A stretch of DNA of 64,000 bases from Euglena gracilis (lineage: Eukaryota; Euglenida; Euglenophyceae; Euglenales), in assembly GCA_039621445.1 (NCBI GenBank), contig CP154956.1:54602251-54666250 (forward strand), read 5' to 3'. The notes under the pieces were generated by a model. The model was not told the DNA's origin and did no database searches. It saw only the letters and a list, made by a program, of their open reading frames with translations. Position 1 is the first letter of the stretch. Each line of letters begins with the position of its first letter. Shown piece after piece: positions 34,565 through 45,100 of the stretch. A program made the translations under genes and the position numbers.

Positions 34565-36300
34565 AGACAGACAGACAGACCTAACACAAACCTTGCTTAA
34601 ATGTATCCATGAACAACAATGGCAACCACAAGAAAAAAATCAGTATACTTTTCTACTTATTGGACATGTTAAGACCAGAGGACGAATGATGGAATGTTCC
34701 CAGGACACGACGAGACAGTTAGGTTTGGCTTGGGCTGGGGGCAGGGACCGAGGCTGAGGTCAAACTGATGGCGGGGGTAGGGCAGAATTGGCTGGGTCTG
34801 TCATACAGGTTGGTTGGTTGGTTTCATTCATTCATTCATTCATTCAAAAAAAAAACAACCATTCGCCGAATGCGAGGACATTGCGGACACCATTGATTTA
34901 TTTGTTTGTTGCCGCACAATGGCGGCAGCGGCCCAGCAGCCCCATACCCGTGGGACCCCAGGGGGGATGACCTGGGGAGGTCCCACTTGTATAGTGCACC
35001 TCAGAGGGTGTCGGATTCGCTGAATTCACCACCGTTTTCGGTCGAGCTTGAGATTGGGGTTAATTCTAGGAGTAGGGTTAGGGTTCGGATTCAGAGTCTC
35101 CGTTCTGAGGCAGTTTTTGGCCCCTGTTAGGCCTGAATTTGGGCCTGACTTTAGACGTAACTTTAGCCTAAATTTAGGTCGATTTTTGGCCGAAAACATT
35201 AACCCCAACCCTAATCCTAACAATGACCGAGACCCCAATATATACCAAACCTAAGCCCAAACCTAACCCTATCTTTGACCCTAACTCTGGTGCCAAACAC
35301 CCTTCGGCGCACCCTTAGTTTCACCAAAGTCCTGCAACAGAACCTGAGAGTCGGGGGACTGGACTACCGCCCTACCCCACTCCCCAAACAAGTGGACCCC
35401 CCCCCTGGTCCCATAGATATGGGGCTGCCATTTATATTTATACATAAATTTATAAGTTCATATATAATTTTATAAAATTTTATATAAAAATATATGTTCT
35501 ATATTGATTAATATATGATATTATAATATGTATTTATATAATGTTTAAAATATATATTATAAATTCGAAAAGGCTGCTGTCAGTATCCACAACAAGGCAA
35601 CCCACAATGCAGTTCGTGATGGAAGCAGACTCACCTGACCAGCTGCCAGCACCGCCCAGGCTTTTGCTTTTTGATTCACAATACCATCCCCGGGAACGGT
35701 GGAATGCACTAGCTGAGAATTTCTATTTCATGATGTTTCTCCTAACCCTAATCAAATGAAGCTGGAATGTGCGCAGGTCTGCCTCTTGGTTTCAATGTCC
35801 AGAGGCTATCAAGGGCTTGGGGCCTCCCTCCTGTGTTTAATTCAAAATCTTTCCTCCATCGTTTCATGCCAGATTTTGGAGATATTTGATAAATTCTCGT
35901 CCAAAAAGTGCTTCAAAAAATTGCATTTTTTGTAAGTTTCGGCCTAGTGCTTCGGGGCAAAACCAGTCATTTTGGCGGCCAAAGCCATTCATGCTGTTGG
36001 TTGGATCACCCCCCCCTCCGAAGGGGTCTAATCAGAGACCTGGCACCAACCTCCGGTGACGTGCAGGTCCGGCAGGTGGAAGGGCAACTGGTGGCCGCTA
36101 TGAAGTTCGGGGGCATCGCCACTGATGGCCAGGTGGTGGAGGTGGAGCGGCGACTACGGAGACAATTAGTTGCGGATGGCATTGGTTGTGAGGAGGGGTT
36201 TGTGTGCGCTCGCTACAATGAACCAACTGCCCCGCCTTTCCTTCGGCGGAATGAGGTACTGATCAAACTGAAGGCAGAATATGACCCCTTGGCCAACTGA
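21834..36300 (+). CDS. DUF2358 + SOUL heme-binding protein gene (9 exons seen)
   Basis: Exon order: 21834-22010, 22242-22307, 24583-24678, 25355-25401, 27393-27540, 31501-31652, 32859-32911, 35584-35659, 36036-36300. Every junction agrees in phase. The first five exons match the DUF2358 (NTF2-like) domain: a FLKEDLSHLFDEQGID segment, REITTRWTM, ILPWQPELLFTG. The last four match SOUL/HEBP: RRTASYEVRQY, MTTPVYT, MEADSPDQLPAPP, ARYNEPTAPPF, RRNEVLIKL. This two-domain order is known from plant/algal SOUL proteins, some reported in plastids; the SOUL family binds heme or porphyrin. About 360 residues are visible. The N-terminal exon(s), where a transit peptide would lie, were not found. About six residues usual between the TG of LLFTG and the NKFDSH segment seem missing. 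Two introns appear to start with GC. Family assignment is strong; heme binding and location are inferred. Confidence 0.85.
22242..22307 (+). CDS. SOUL gene, exon 2
   Basis: 22 codons including VTQYSDLDGYLRNIQ, matching the family's DxxxGYLxNI segment. Acceptor TTTTTTCAG, donor CCAG|GTTTGC, phase 0 at both ends. Confidence 0.8.
22997..23097. repeat. TTTTTTAAGG tandem degenerate repeat
   Basis: About nine copies of a 10-13-bp T-run plus AAGG(C/T) unit, inside an intron of the SOUL gene. A similar complement (CCTTAAAACGCC) is near 29035. Confidence 0.6.
23119..23223 (+). other. Small charged ORF in an intron
   Basis: A 34-residue frame: acidic N-terminus (MSDPEDDPMASDSS) then basic (RPRKKPRAKHGDQ), preceded at once by an acceptor-like TTTTTTTCCTCAG. 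It could be a cryptic first exon or an intronic small ORF. There is no other support. Confidence 0.2.
24583..24678 (+). CDS. SOUL gene, exon 3
   Basis: 32 codons ending REITTRWTMGMK, the most conserved part of DUF2358. Acceptor CCCATTTCAG, donor GAAG|GTGTCA, phase 0 at both ends. Confidence 0.9.
25109..25148. repeat. (CT)n microsatellite
   Basis: About 20 CT dinucleotides, followed by a GT-rich tract to 25180. Confidence 0.95.
25355..25401 (+). CDS. SOUL gene, exon 4
   Basis: A 47-base exon encoding AWILPWQPELLFTGR plus two bases. Acceptor CCTTAG, donor AAC|GTACAT, leaving phase 2, which the next exon's single base completes. Confidence 0.85.
26020..26330. repeat. Degenerate minisatellite with GGATGCGGG / TACTGGAG units
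   Basis: Irregular repeats of GGATGCGGG, GATGTGGG and (T/C)ACTGGAG with spacing of roughly 25-40 bp, in a SOUL-gene intron. The Arg/Gly/Trp-rich frames across it are repeat artefacts. Confidence 0.6.
27393..27540 (+). CDS. SOUL gene, exon 5 (end of DUF2358)
   Basis: Encodes NKFDSHRDEWDSVQNNAYLS and LEAVQDLMQQLFRVYATPDL, ending TPDYE. This covers the conserved HxDxWDS and TPDLxTPxY segments leading into SOUL. Acceptor TTTTTCTTTCAG, donor GAG|GTTTGA. Confidence 0.9.
28324..28364. repeat. (CA)n microsatellite
   Basis: About 20 CA dinucleotides in a SOUL-gene intron. Confidence 0.95.
28419..28664. mobile_element. TIR element with AATAGAAG/CTTCTATT subterminal repeats
   Basis: AAACCCGCCCCCCCCAATAG at the left is complementary to CTATTAGGGAGGGGGGGTTT at the right. 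Internal units CCACTACAAGCGCACC repeat three times. It lies in a SOUL-gene intron. Confidence 0.55.
29945..30190. repeat. Relative of the CTTACTGTTCCC element
   Basis: Has GACGGGAATAACTCACTGTCAT at the left and CCCCCCACTGTTCCCAT at the right, resembling the 13228-13606 element, in a SOUL-gene intron. Confidence 0.45.
31501..31652 (+). CDS. SOUL gene, exon 6 (SOUL domain start)
   Basis: Encodes VLRRTASYEVRQYKPYIVAE and SGFNTLAGYIFGGNTSKK. This is the SOUL N-terminal strand (YEVRxY) and the F..L..YIFG helix. Acceptor TTTTTCGCAG, donor AAG|GTATTC, phase 2. Confidence 0.9.
32859..32911 (+). CDS. SOUL gene, exon 7
   Basis: Encodes MNMTTPVYT, the SOUL hallmark (K-I-x-M-T-x-P-V). The acceptor CATTTCAG is good. 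The donor at 32912 (GTCATT) is weak and was chosen by phase with the next exon, so the 3' boundary may move. Confidence 0.65.
33542..33817. mobile_element. TIR element, CAGGCTTCTTTTTAA family, diverged
   Basis: The left end CATGCTTCTTTTTAAGGA and right end AATAAAGCCTG correspond to the 21519-21779 element, with a shared core (ATGGCTATTTTCAAGATAG). No clear target duplication. Intronic in the SOUL gene. Confidence 0.5.
33940..34241. mobile_element. 302-bp TIR element, CAGGCTTGTGCTT family
   Basis: The ends CAGGCTTGTGCTT and AAGCACAAGCCTG are perfect 13-bp inverted repeats. Flanks CTTCTGCA (33932-33939) and CTTCCGCA (34242-34249) match at 7 of 8. Near the centre is CCGGTGCC-GAA-GGCGCCGG (loop 34096-34098). 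The second copy is at 62494-62805. CAGG ends plus 8-bp duplications are hAT-like; there is no coding content. Intronic in the SOUL gene. Confidence 0.8.
34369..34582. repeat. (GGCA)n/(GACA)n microsatellite
   Basis: About 210 bp of GGCA and GACA tetranucleotides with interruptions, intronic in the SOUL gene. Frames across it are simple-repeat artefacts. Confidence 0.95.
34827..34846. repeat. (ATTC)n microsatellite
   Basis: About five TTCA/ATTC units. Confidence 0.85.
35045..35290. repeat. Interstitial telomere-like GGGTTA / AACCCTA tracts facing each other
   Basis: GGAGTAGGGTTAGGGTTCGG near 35065-35085 is mirrored by CCCAACCCTAATCCTAAC near 35200-35222 and by CTAACCCT near 35255-35285. The repeats are degenerate and in inverted arrangement within a SOUL-gene intron. 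Confidence 0.55.
35430..35572. other. AT-only block before SOUL exon 8
   Basis: About 140 bases almost wholly A/T (ATATATAAT-type words), ending just before the acceptor of exon 8. No other function is evident. Confidence 0.6.
35584..35659 (+). CDS. SOUL gene, exon 8
   Basis: Encodes QPTMQFVMEADSPDQLPAPP, equivalent to the family's V-Q-(F/I)-V-x(4)-D...LPxP strand. The acceptor is CTGCTGTCAG. The donor CCCAG|GCTTTT is a GC site; no GT within reach keeps phase with the last exon. Confidence 0.75.
36036..36300 (+). CDS. SOUL gene, last exon
   Basis: Encodes DLAPTSGDVQVRQVEGQLVA, AAMKFGGIATDGQ, LRRQLVADGIG, CARYNEPTAPPFLRRNEV and LIKL, and ends at TGA 36298-36300. It matches the SOUL C-terminus (VEG..A..KFSG..., ARYN.P, RRNEV). 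Confidence 0.9.
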
Positions 36301-38867
36301 GGTACGTTCTGTTGATTTTTTTTAACTTGAAAATGAATTCCCTTTTTGAAGATTTGTGCATCACCATGCAGCTTTTGAGGAGATGGTTTTGACTTTGTGA
36401 ACCCATTCAACTCTGTGTGACTTCAACTTTTTACACCATCAACTGCCACACCAATTTTAAAGCACTGGTGATTGGTGCGATTGGTTTGCATCTGTCATCT
36501 GATTTTACAAAATTTGTTGAAACTGCATTTTCCTCTTTAGGACGAAGTGGACCTTGTCACTCGGAGGGGGTCCAGCCAGCCAGCCAGCCTTTTTCCAGCC
36601 TTTTCCCAGCCTTTTCCAGCAACCATCCTTTTTCAGTCCCTCCTACCCCCAGACACCCAGACCCTCCGACCCCCTCATCAGCAAGTATTATTTATTTACC
36701 AGCTGCCCGAATGATGACATGATGATGACGGATTTTTTTTGTTTTTGGAGGTGGAAAAATGGGGCCAAAAATGGCCAAAAATAGGCCTGAAAAGCACTGG
36801 ACTGGATAAATTTGGATCCAAAAAAAATGTATTTTTTGCCGAGTTGGAAGTTTTATACATTTTTTTTTGCAAATCTCATTTTTTTGGCTCCCAGTTCGAC
36901 ACCCAGTCAAGCCTTGTACCAGCCGGGACCCCTACGGGGGGGGGGGGGCAGGGGGGGGTTAGCTAGCAGCTTTTTTTCCAGCCAGCCCAAATTTGCCAGC
37001 CTTGCAGTTGGATCCCTGTGGGGGGGGTCGTCAAATGACGCCCTGATTGATGAGCATGAAGAGGTTTTATGAGCAGGGAGTTAGTTATATCAGGCGTTAC
37101 CCCCTGTTGATTTTTTAAAATCAGTCTAGAATTTCTTGCCTGGTAATTATTTGTAATTTGGAAGGAATTGGGAATTGGTTTTCAAACTGGTTGCATTTGG
37201 AGAATTTTGGCAGGGGAGATCCAGACTTTTGTTGTTGTGCATCAGTGCTCAAGTCTTTTGCATTTATTGCTGCCGTCCACGTGCCATCCATCTCAGGTCA
37301 AGTTGTTGCCAAAGCCCTTGGGGTTAATTCATTTTTCGTTTTTTGATGCAGCATTGTTTGTTTAAATTTTGCCACGTGCTTGCAAGGACCACCTTGGGCG
37401 GTTCACCGGGTGGCTTTGTGCAGATATATTGACTTGCAAATCATGTCTATATCTCTTGCGTCGGCACTGTGACATTTGCTGCTTGAATGCAATGGCCTTC
37501 CTCATTCTCCATGTTGCCCTGTCCATGTGTTTGCCAGGCTTTCCAAAAAAATGACACAAGCTGCTTTTGTGGAGAAAACAATGTTTTTTCCCTTACATAT
37601 AACAGATTGTTTGATCTGCCTTTTGTCCAGCGAATTTGCAAATAAGCAAAATAGTCTCAACCAAACAAATGGGTGCTGGGTTACGCTTGGTAAACCTGTC
37701 AGAGTGGGAAAAGTTCATAATTTTGCCTTGTCAAGTCCCCCCGCCAACCACATTCAGGTTGTCCCTTGCAAGTGTCGTGAAAACCTTACCAATAATGTGA
37801 AAGAGAAAGGTTGTTGATGACGAGTGAGAAAAAAGTTCTAGTGCACAATTTCGGGCACAATGGATGCTCATTTCAGGGGCAGGTTACAACAACAAACAAC
37901 GTCGGGTTTATTCGGGTCATACAACTTCGGGTTAATTTTAGCGGAACAACGTTGTTTTTGTATGAACCAAATAGAAACTCCACATTTGCCATCTTTCTTT
38001 ATATTTCCTTTCTGTGCTTCGTTCAAGGGAAAATTTTCTTCCAAGTGACGGATGTGTTGAGTGGTGGAAGGCAAGGGTCAGGGATTTCCCCAGCTTTGCG
38101 CCAGTGGCGTGCACTTATCTATTGACTCCACACTCTTCTGCCCTGTCCGAGCGTGTGCCCTTTCACTCCTTGGGCATTCCCAGGCAGCATTTCCATTGTT
38201 TCGAAATTCTAGATGAACACCTTGCTTTTCTTCACATCTAGGTGGAAAAGGGGCCAGTGGTTTCTATGGGTGATAGAGTGGGGTACAACAAGGGAATGTC
38301 CCTCTGAGCTAGCGAGCACAATAAGGCGATGCTAAAAAGAACGGCGGGGTACCCAGATTGTGTTGTGCAGGATTCTCGACGGCAAGTTGCCGACACATGC
38401 AACGCCACCTGATTCCATTCAAACCGATGACCGACTCAATACGTCTGATGAGTCACTGTCAGCTCTCGCTTTCAAAAATCGCCTTGCAATAACAGCAGCC
38501 TTTTTGCACCAGCCTTTGCCTTTTTGCTGCCAATAGACACTATCACCTCCATTGGTTGTCATTTCTTGCCGGATATGGCATGAGGGGGGTTTTCTTACAT
38601 GATGACACCAGCGGAATTCATTCCCACCATTTCCAAAGAAAGACCCCCCACCAACGGCCGCTAATGGCTGCTAATGGCTGCTAATGGCCATTTATGGCCC
38701 AATTTCGATTGGTGACTGTTGGTGCCTGTTTGTGTGCGACTGTACAATAGTATGTGCTCAGGAATTCTTTTTTCATCGGTGGTCACAAAACACCACACGT
38801 TGAAATTGCGTGCAGCAACTCCAGTATATTTGTCACCTGCTTATGGTGATTATTTTCTTTTCCAGCG
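36301..38867. other. Intergenic region between the SOUL and helicase genes
   Basis: Holds a CCAGCCAGCC-type dispersed repeat (about 36541-37050) with its right-end sequence GACGCCCTG, and a short tandem GGCTGCTAAT repeat near 38655-38695. A promoter for the helicase should lie here, but no TATA-like or other core element stands out. An acceptor-like TTTTCTTTTCCAG two bases before the helicase ATG suggests a 5'-UTR intron. Confidence 0.5.
36541..37050. repeat. CCAGCCAGCC / TTTTTCCAGCC dispersed repeat
   Basis: Shares GGGGTCCAGCCAGCCAGC, CAGCCTTTTTCCAGCC, AGCCAGCCCAAATTT and the end GACGCCCTG with copies at about 40080-40320, 40990-41130, 49680-49960, 50038-50330, 57637-58028 and 62819-63060. 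Several copies begin CAGGGC(A/G)TTACTTAAG, so the full unit is probably another CAGGG...CCCTG TIR element. Confidence 0.55.
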
Positions 38868-39154
38868 ATGTCGCAGAACGACATCTTCAAGTCCCTGACG
38901 AGGGGCGCCCGCTTTGATCGTGGCAAAGTGGCACACGAGAGCACCATTTTCGCGCCCAAGTGCCCAAGTACAGCCACCGCCGCCACTGAATGCTCTGTTG
39001 CCACGTCCAGCCCGGCACCTGTCGCCGTGGAGGTCACGGTGCAGAAGCCTGTCAAGCGTGCTCTCCATCGGCGGATGATTTCTGAGGTCGGAGGCCGGGA
39101 CCTGAGGAGGAAGGAGGACATCCGTGTCGAGGGGGTTGACGTTCCCATCCAGAG
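38868..39154 (+). CDS. DDX52/ROK1: Helicase exon 1 (start codon)
   Basis: Begins [17 protein letters not shown], matching the DIFxxLTRGA start of Rok1-type helicases, and ends in the conserved [10 protein letters not shown] segment. The donor is taken as CAGAG|GTTGGG. An earlier GT after GAC (39141) is possible, because the join to exon 2 is not settled. Confidence 0.8.
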
Positions 39155-42100
39155 GTTGGGAAACCAACAACCAATTTTTTTTATGTTACACAGTCATTGT
39201 CATTGGTCCACACATAGAGAAATCATCCCACCCCTGTTTGGGGTTTTCAGTGTTGGTGTCAGGCTCTGGCCCTGGTTACTTGGAAAACACAGGGAACAAA
39301 GTTCATGATCATATCTTAAAAAAGTTGGCGAAGAAGTCGAGCGTTGTGCTCAGTGATGTGTGCTGAAATGTTTGATTTTACAGTGAGTGTATGCAATGCA
39401 CACTATTCCTCAGATTGTTTTTTTTTGATCCCTTGCACCAAGAAAGCAAGTGTCCTGAGCTTGATTTAATTCCTATTTTGACCGGAAATGAGCATGTTCC
39501 CAATGCATTTGCTGTGGATTAATTACAAGGAGCCCAAACATCTCACTCCAACCTCTGATTGCGTTCCAATCCCATATATTGAGCAGCTGAGCAATGTTTA
39601 TAAGTTACCGAAGTACATCACTCAAACGTTGCTTAGCCGTGGATATGAAAAGCCAACACCAATTCAGGTACCTACATTGCAAAGGTTTTTTACTCCCTCG
39701 GTTACCCAGTTTATCAAAAATTGTAAATCCTGTCATTCCATGCGGGAACATGGCGTCGCCAAAGCTGGAATGCTTCTGGGTGGAGGCAGCAGCTTTTCTC
39801 CATCCTCGGAACCCCCCCCCCAGGGCTGTACGGGAATACCCGCAACCCTATGGGTGGTGGGTGGGGGGGGTCGCCCCCCCCCCCCGCCCCCATCCTGGGG
39901 TGAGGGGGTCCGACCCCCCCCACCAGGCTTTCTGTAGACCGTATTTCTGGGGGCGCCGTTCATTGGGTCAAAAAATTTTGAGCAGGTGCTGTGATGGGTG
40001 GGGGGGGTCAACCCCCCACCTCCCGGGTGGGGGGATTCGACCACCCCACCAAGGCTTTCTCTCTCCCCCATGAACAAGTTTTATTTATTTTCCGGCCACC
40101 CAAAGGGTAGCTGGATGGTATCGGATGTTTTTTGTGTTCGCAGGTGCAAAAATGTGCAAAAATGGGGAAATGGTTTTGAGTCCGGCTGGCTAGAAAACTT
40201 TGGGTCCAAAGGTTGTTTTTTTTTTCTTCATAATTGGCAGTAATTGCATATTTTTGGGCTTCAATTTTTCGGTACCCAGTTTGACCCCAGGTCAGGTGCA
40301 TTCGACTCCAGAGGAGGAGTCCACCCCCCCAATCCAGCTGGATTTGATTTTTTGCCTGTTTTGGGGCGTACCAATTGGGGTCCAGCTCCCAACCGGTTGC
40401 CCCCCCCCCCAGACCCCCTCTCCCAAGCCCAAGGAGCGTGGTATTGGCGTCGATTGATTGATGATATTTCATCCAAAAATTTTCCCCTGCTGTCATGAAA
40501 AAAAATGGATTAAACCGAAATGAAATCATTAAAACCAACAAAACCATTTAAACAACGATTTGGACCGCCTTGTCCAACGATCGGGTTCCCGCAGCGGGTG
40601 ATCAGGGGTTGTCCTGAAGAGGTGTTGGTGGTCGGTCGTCCACCTGCGAAATGCCTCAAACAAAGCCCAGGTAGAAAGGGCAGGAGTAGCCGGGGTGAAG
40701 CCAAAAAGAAGGACAGCTTCTGCTGACGACACCCTCCCCCACCCCCATTTCCGATACCCCCCCAGATGACCCACCGGCTCAAAAAAATCAGGTTTTCTTT
40801 TCAAGGGGGGATCCCTGGGGAACAGCCTTGGGGTGAACAAGGCAGTGCTGAAGGCACACTCAAACAGACAGCAGCAGCGGTCGGCATCATGGCTTCCCAA
40901 TTGCAGGGGGTGGATTTATGCATGCTACAGAAGGTCACAAAAGGGAGGAATGGGGGGGTTCCGCCGGCATTTTTTTCTTCTTCCAGCAGCACCTTTTCCC
41001 CTGGTCCAACCCCCCCAACTCTGGCCAGGCCTAATTGAGGGGCTGAGCAAGCAGCCTTTTTCCAACCAGCCCAAATTTTCCAGCCTTTCAGCTGGAATCC
41101 CCCTCGAGTTTCCCTAAGCGACGCCCTGGTGTGGATTTTTCCCTCAAAGTAATTTCCCCCTAAGCGAAGGTCATAATGTCCATCTTGTAACTGCCTTTTC
41201 AAGACCCCCCCCCCTCGGGCCCAACCACCAAACCTCAACTGATGAACAGGGTTTGATTTGTGCTGAGTGAGCTTTGCAGAAGGAAAATTTTAAGGAACAG
41301 CATTGTATCTGACCTTCCCTCTGGACCCTGGCTTGGGGTCTGAGGTCGGCCTGAAAGATTTTGGTCCATTTTCGACCCGGGGGTTTTCAGTTTCTGTGAC
41401 CGATCCCCGCCCCCAGGGGCGTTGGAAGTGCTTGAATGGTTTTGAACAAGCGACTGGCTCTTTCATAATGGAGAGTGCTCGCCGGGGGTCGCCAGCAGCG
41501 CCCCCCAAGGCCACGTCCCCATCGCACAGATGCAGGCGTGGTCAGTCCTCCTGAAGCAGCGAGACCTCATTGCCTGTGGCCCCACTGGGTCTGGCAAGAC
41601 CCTGGCGTTCCTGGTGCCCCTGCTGGCCCTCCTTGACAAGCACTCCGGCGAGGGCTTGCGGGCGCTGGTGCTGTCTCCGACAAAGGCATGCCCTTGTGGG
41701 TTTTCAAGTTCCGTAATTCATCTGAAATACACCTCCAATGAATTGTTTCCATGTTTTCTTTCTTGATTGATCTGATAGCTGCATGTTGACTCCCCAGTTA
41801 TCTCCCCTCCCCTTCAACACAACAAAAGGAAGAAATAACTTGATTTCATGATAAATGTGGTTCATCAAAGACAGAAAAAGGTATGCAATAAGTATATCAT
41901 TTATGCCGACTCGCCGTTTAACCACCTTCTCCCTCAGTGAATGCTTCTTTCCCCCAAATATGGCATGAAGTGCGGGGCATTGTGGGGGGGGGGGGGGGGC
42001 TATGGGGGGTGGGGGGGGGGGGGGGGTGGGGGGTTTGTGGGGTGACAGGGGGGTTGTCGGGTGTTTGTATCTGTTAAGAGTTGGGGTGTGGTATATGGAT

Positions 42101-45100
42101 GTTATCTTGCGCACGGAAGGGATCTTACATTTGAAACCTTGGGGCTTGGGGACCTCCGAGGCTAAGGCTGAGCAAGTCAAGCAGAAAGAGATTTCAGTTG
42201 TGATTTGTGTTCCTGAGAAAATTCTGTCCAATCCTGTCGACCTGGGTCACAATTATTCGGACCCTCTTTCTGTCAGCTGGGCAGTGCATAATTATTAGGG
42301 CATCCACAGTGTTTGGAGGTGCACAGTAACCAGGGAGATTTCAATGGTGATGCAAAAAAATGAACGCGTTTGAAAATGACGCTTTGAAATGTATGCCAGG
42401 GTCTGTTGTTGTTATTGTTTTGAACAAAGCACAGCATTTCTCGTCCGATGCTGCAGGAGTTATCTCAGCAAACGCAACGGGAGGCCAACCGATTCCTGGA
42501 CCATGCGCCGGAGGAAGGCCGCCTGCAGCTGCTGCGGCTGTCCTCCAGCTCCGCCCGGGATCCCAAGCGCCTCAACGGCTGCGATGTCCTCATCAGCACC
42601 CCGCAGCGGTTGTTGGAGATGGTGAGAGGTGCAGCCCACCCCCTCTGCCGAATGAACAGGTCATTGTCCGTTCCGGTAGCCCCCCGGTCGATTGCTGCTG
42701 GCAGGGGGGGTTATGCAGCATAATTTGCACTTTTTGCCTTTTTTGCATTTTTTTGCATTGCATATTTTGAGGTGCCTTGTTGCCCCCCTGCTGCTGGTTC
42801 TCTCGATTTCAGCGCAGCTTGCTGCTCTGTCCTGAGGGCTGGACAGGAATACCGGAACCCCAATGGGTGGGTGTGTTTTGGTGGATCCGACCCCCCCACC
42901 ACTCTTCCTGTCTTTTCCCAAACTGTCATGAAAATATTGCATGATGCATAATCGCCAAACATATACCCCCAAACACCCCAAAAGAAATGTGGAGAACTTT
43001 TTGTTGAAACGCTCCCTTTCAAAGTTAAGCAAAAGTGCATTTTCAGAAAAAACGTTTGCGTTTAAAGGCAAAGTATCATCTGTGACGATGGCGATGATGA
43101 TGAATGGTGGATGGCGTGATAGTTATGATGACACTGAAGGTTTTTCAACAGTTCACTTGTCCGATGTGCCACTGACTGACTGATGGGAATGGAGGGAATA
43201 TCATCGCAATGAGATTCAACACGTCACCCATGAAAGCATATTATGGAGGCGTATTGGATTAAACTGATCTTTCTGGTTTGCATGCATACAGAAAAAGGAA
43301 CAAATTCGATTTTATGTCTCGCTCCACTTCCTAACGGAGCAGGACTTGTGACCACGTTGGGGTTTTCCTCCGCAAGAAAAGCTGTGGGATATGCCACTGT
43401 TCAAAAAAAAGGGAGGGGGTGTTTCGGAAGCCAAGAAAAAGGTGGAACGGTGAGTTACAAAATCAGAGAGATGATCAAAAACAGTTACAGGGACCCAGGT
43501 GTTATCAACATTGGGGGAGGTTCTGTATTCGGGGTGGTTTTTTTTGGCTACATCGTGTTGGTGCCCACTAACTATTATATAATTTTGCCTGTTTAATATT
43601 TCCATAAGAAATACTCTCCAAAAATAACGTGTAAAAATAACGTTTTTTTTGCAGTATTTTTGCAGTGCCGGTTTTGACCTGGTTGTGTGCAGCTTTTCCC
43701 CCCTCCCTGGATCAGGGTTTCCCAAACCGCCATGCGTCCGCCGCCCGCTGCATCTTCCTCCTGCCCAGAGAAAGGGCTGGACCTGAAGCAGGTGGAGTAC
43801 GTGGTGCTGGATGAGGCTGACACCCTTTTCGCAAAGAACTTCCAGCCCCAACTGGACGAGATCTTTGCCGCCGCCACCAAGCCTGGTTTGAAGAAGTCCG
43901 TGTTCAGCGCTACAATCACTCCTGAGGTATGCGTTGAGATCTGTCTTGTTTTTCTTCTTTTAATATGTGGGTAACCTGAGCACAATTCCTTTTTGGAATT
44001 GCCCCTGTGTCATCGGTGTTGAACCTTTGTGCCGCACCTTCCTTCTTTTTGCTTTTCTTCTGCCGTATCCCTCCATCGGCTCAGGTGCAGAAGCTTGCCA
44101 CCTCTGTCATGCACAACAGCATCACAGTCAAAATCGGTTTGCCAGCTGTGTCCTGACGTGCTTACATGCCTATTCTGTGCCGCCTAAAGCGCAGGGAAGA
44201 TGAATATGCTGCAATTTTTGAAAGCCTTTTGGGGGGGTTTAAAATTTCTGTGCCCAGGGCGGTCCTTAAGGGACAGGAAAGTTTTTTTTTTCATTTTCTT
44301 AAGGACCGCCCCCCTTTCGGCCAAAGGGCCGACCAAGGGCCGGACTGGGACTTGAACGGGGTCCACAATTAAAAAGTCAAAAAACACATTTTTTGATGAT
44401 TTGGGTGGATGGGCGATGGTCCAAGGATGCCAAGAATCAGTTTTTTCCCCTGATGTGGACCTGTTCTCACCGAAGAATGCCAAATTTCTTTGCCCATTTT
44501 CCTGTATATTTTCATTGAGTGTGCTGGGGCAGCGGAGTTTATTTTTTTTTTTATTTGCTTAAGGACCGCCCTGCCTGTGCCCCTTTTTTTGCAGTTTTCT
44601 TTTTTCTGAGAATTTCTTGTTTTTGTTTTCTTCCGTGGAAATGTGGAATGCATTTCAGATTTTGGAAACGACGCTGTTGTGATGATTCTTTGTGCGCCTG
44701 AAGTTAGGGGGGGTCGTAAATGCATATTTTTTTGTGCCTGCATTTTTTCCGCATATTTGATGTTGACGTCAGGATCCCCTTGGCAGGCGTTGGACGTCCA
44801 GATCATTTGATCAAGGGGAATACCCCCACCCACCCTAGACACAAACAATCATTTGTTCAAATATTTTTTTCATATGTGCAACCTTTTTTTGCAAGTCCAA
44901 GCCCACACACAAGTATTTCCCCCTTTTTTGTGATAATTTGCGAAAGTGTGAGTTTTTTTTTGTGTTTTGGGGTCGTCTCCTTCGCATTTAAGCTTTTTAT
45001 GGTTTCTTTGTGCAATTGCGCAAACGCAGTGACATTTTTTTGTGTTCCAATCCTCGGGAAGAAAGGGGGGGATTCACCCCCTTTTTTTGAGTTTCGGCTG

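Noticed and set aside
34284-34757. Gln/Arg/Asp-rich or Cys/Leu-rich ORFs on both strands
   Set aside because: They arise from the (GGCA)n/(GACA)n microsatellite.
44255-44573. B-box-like GTTCAAGTCCCA on the minus strand, repeated in related elements (19.77, 52.49, 60.62 kb), suggesting a tRNA-derived SINE
   Set aside because: No matching A-box at the right distance, no cloverleaf, and the elements have perfect TIRs with 8-bp duplications, so a DNA-type element explains them better.
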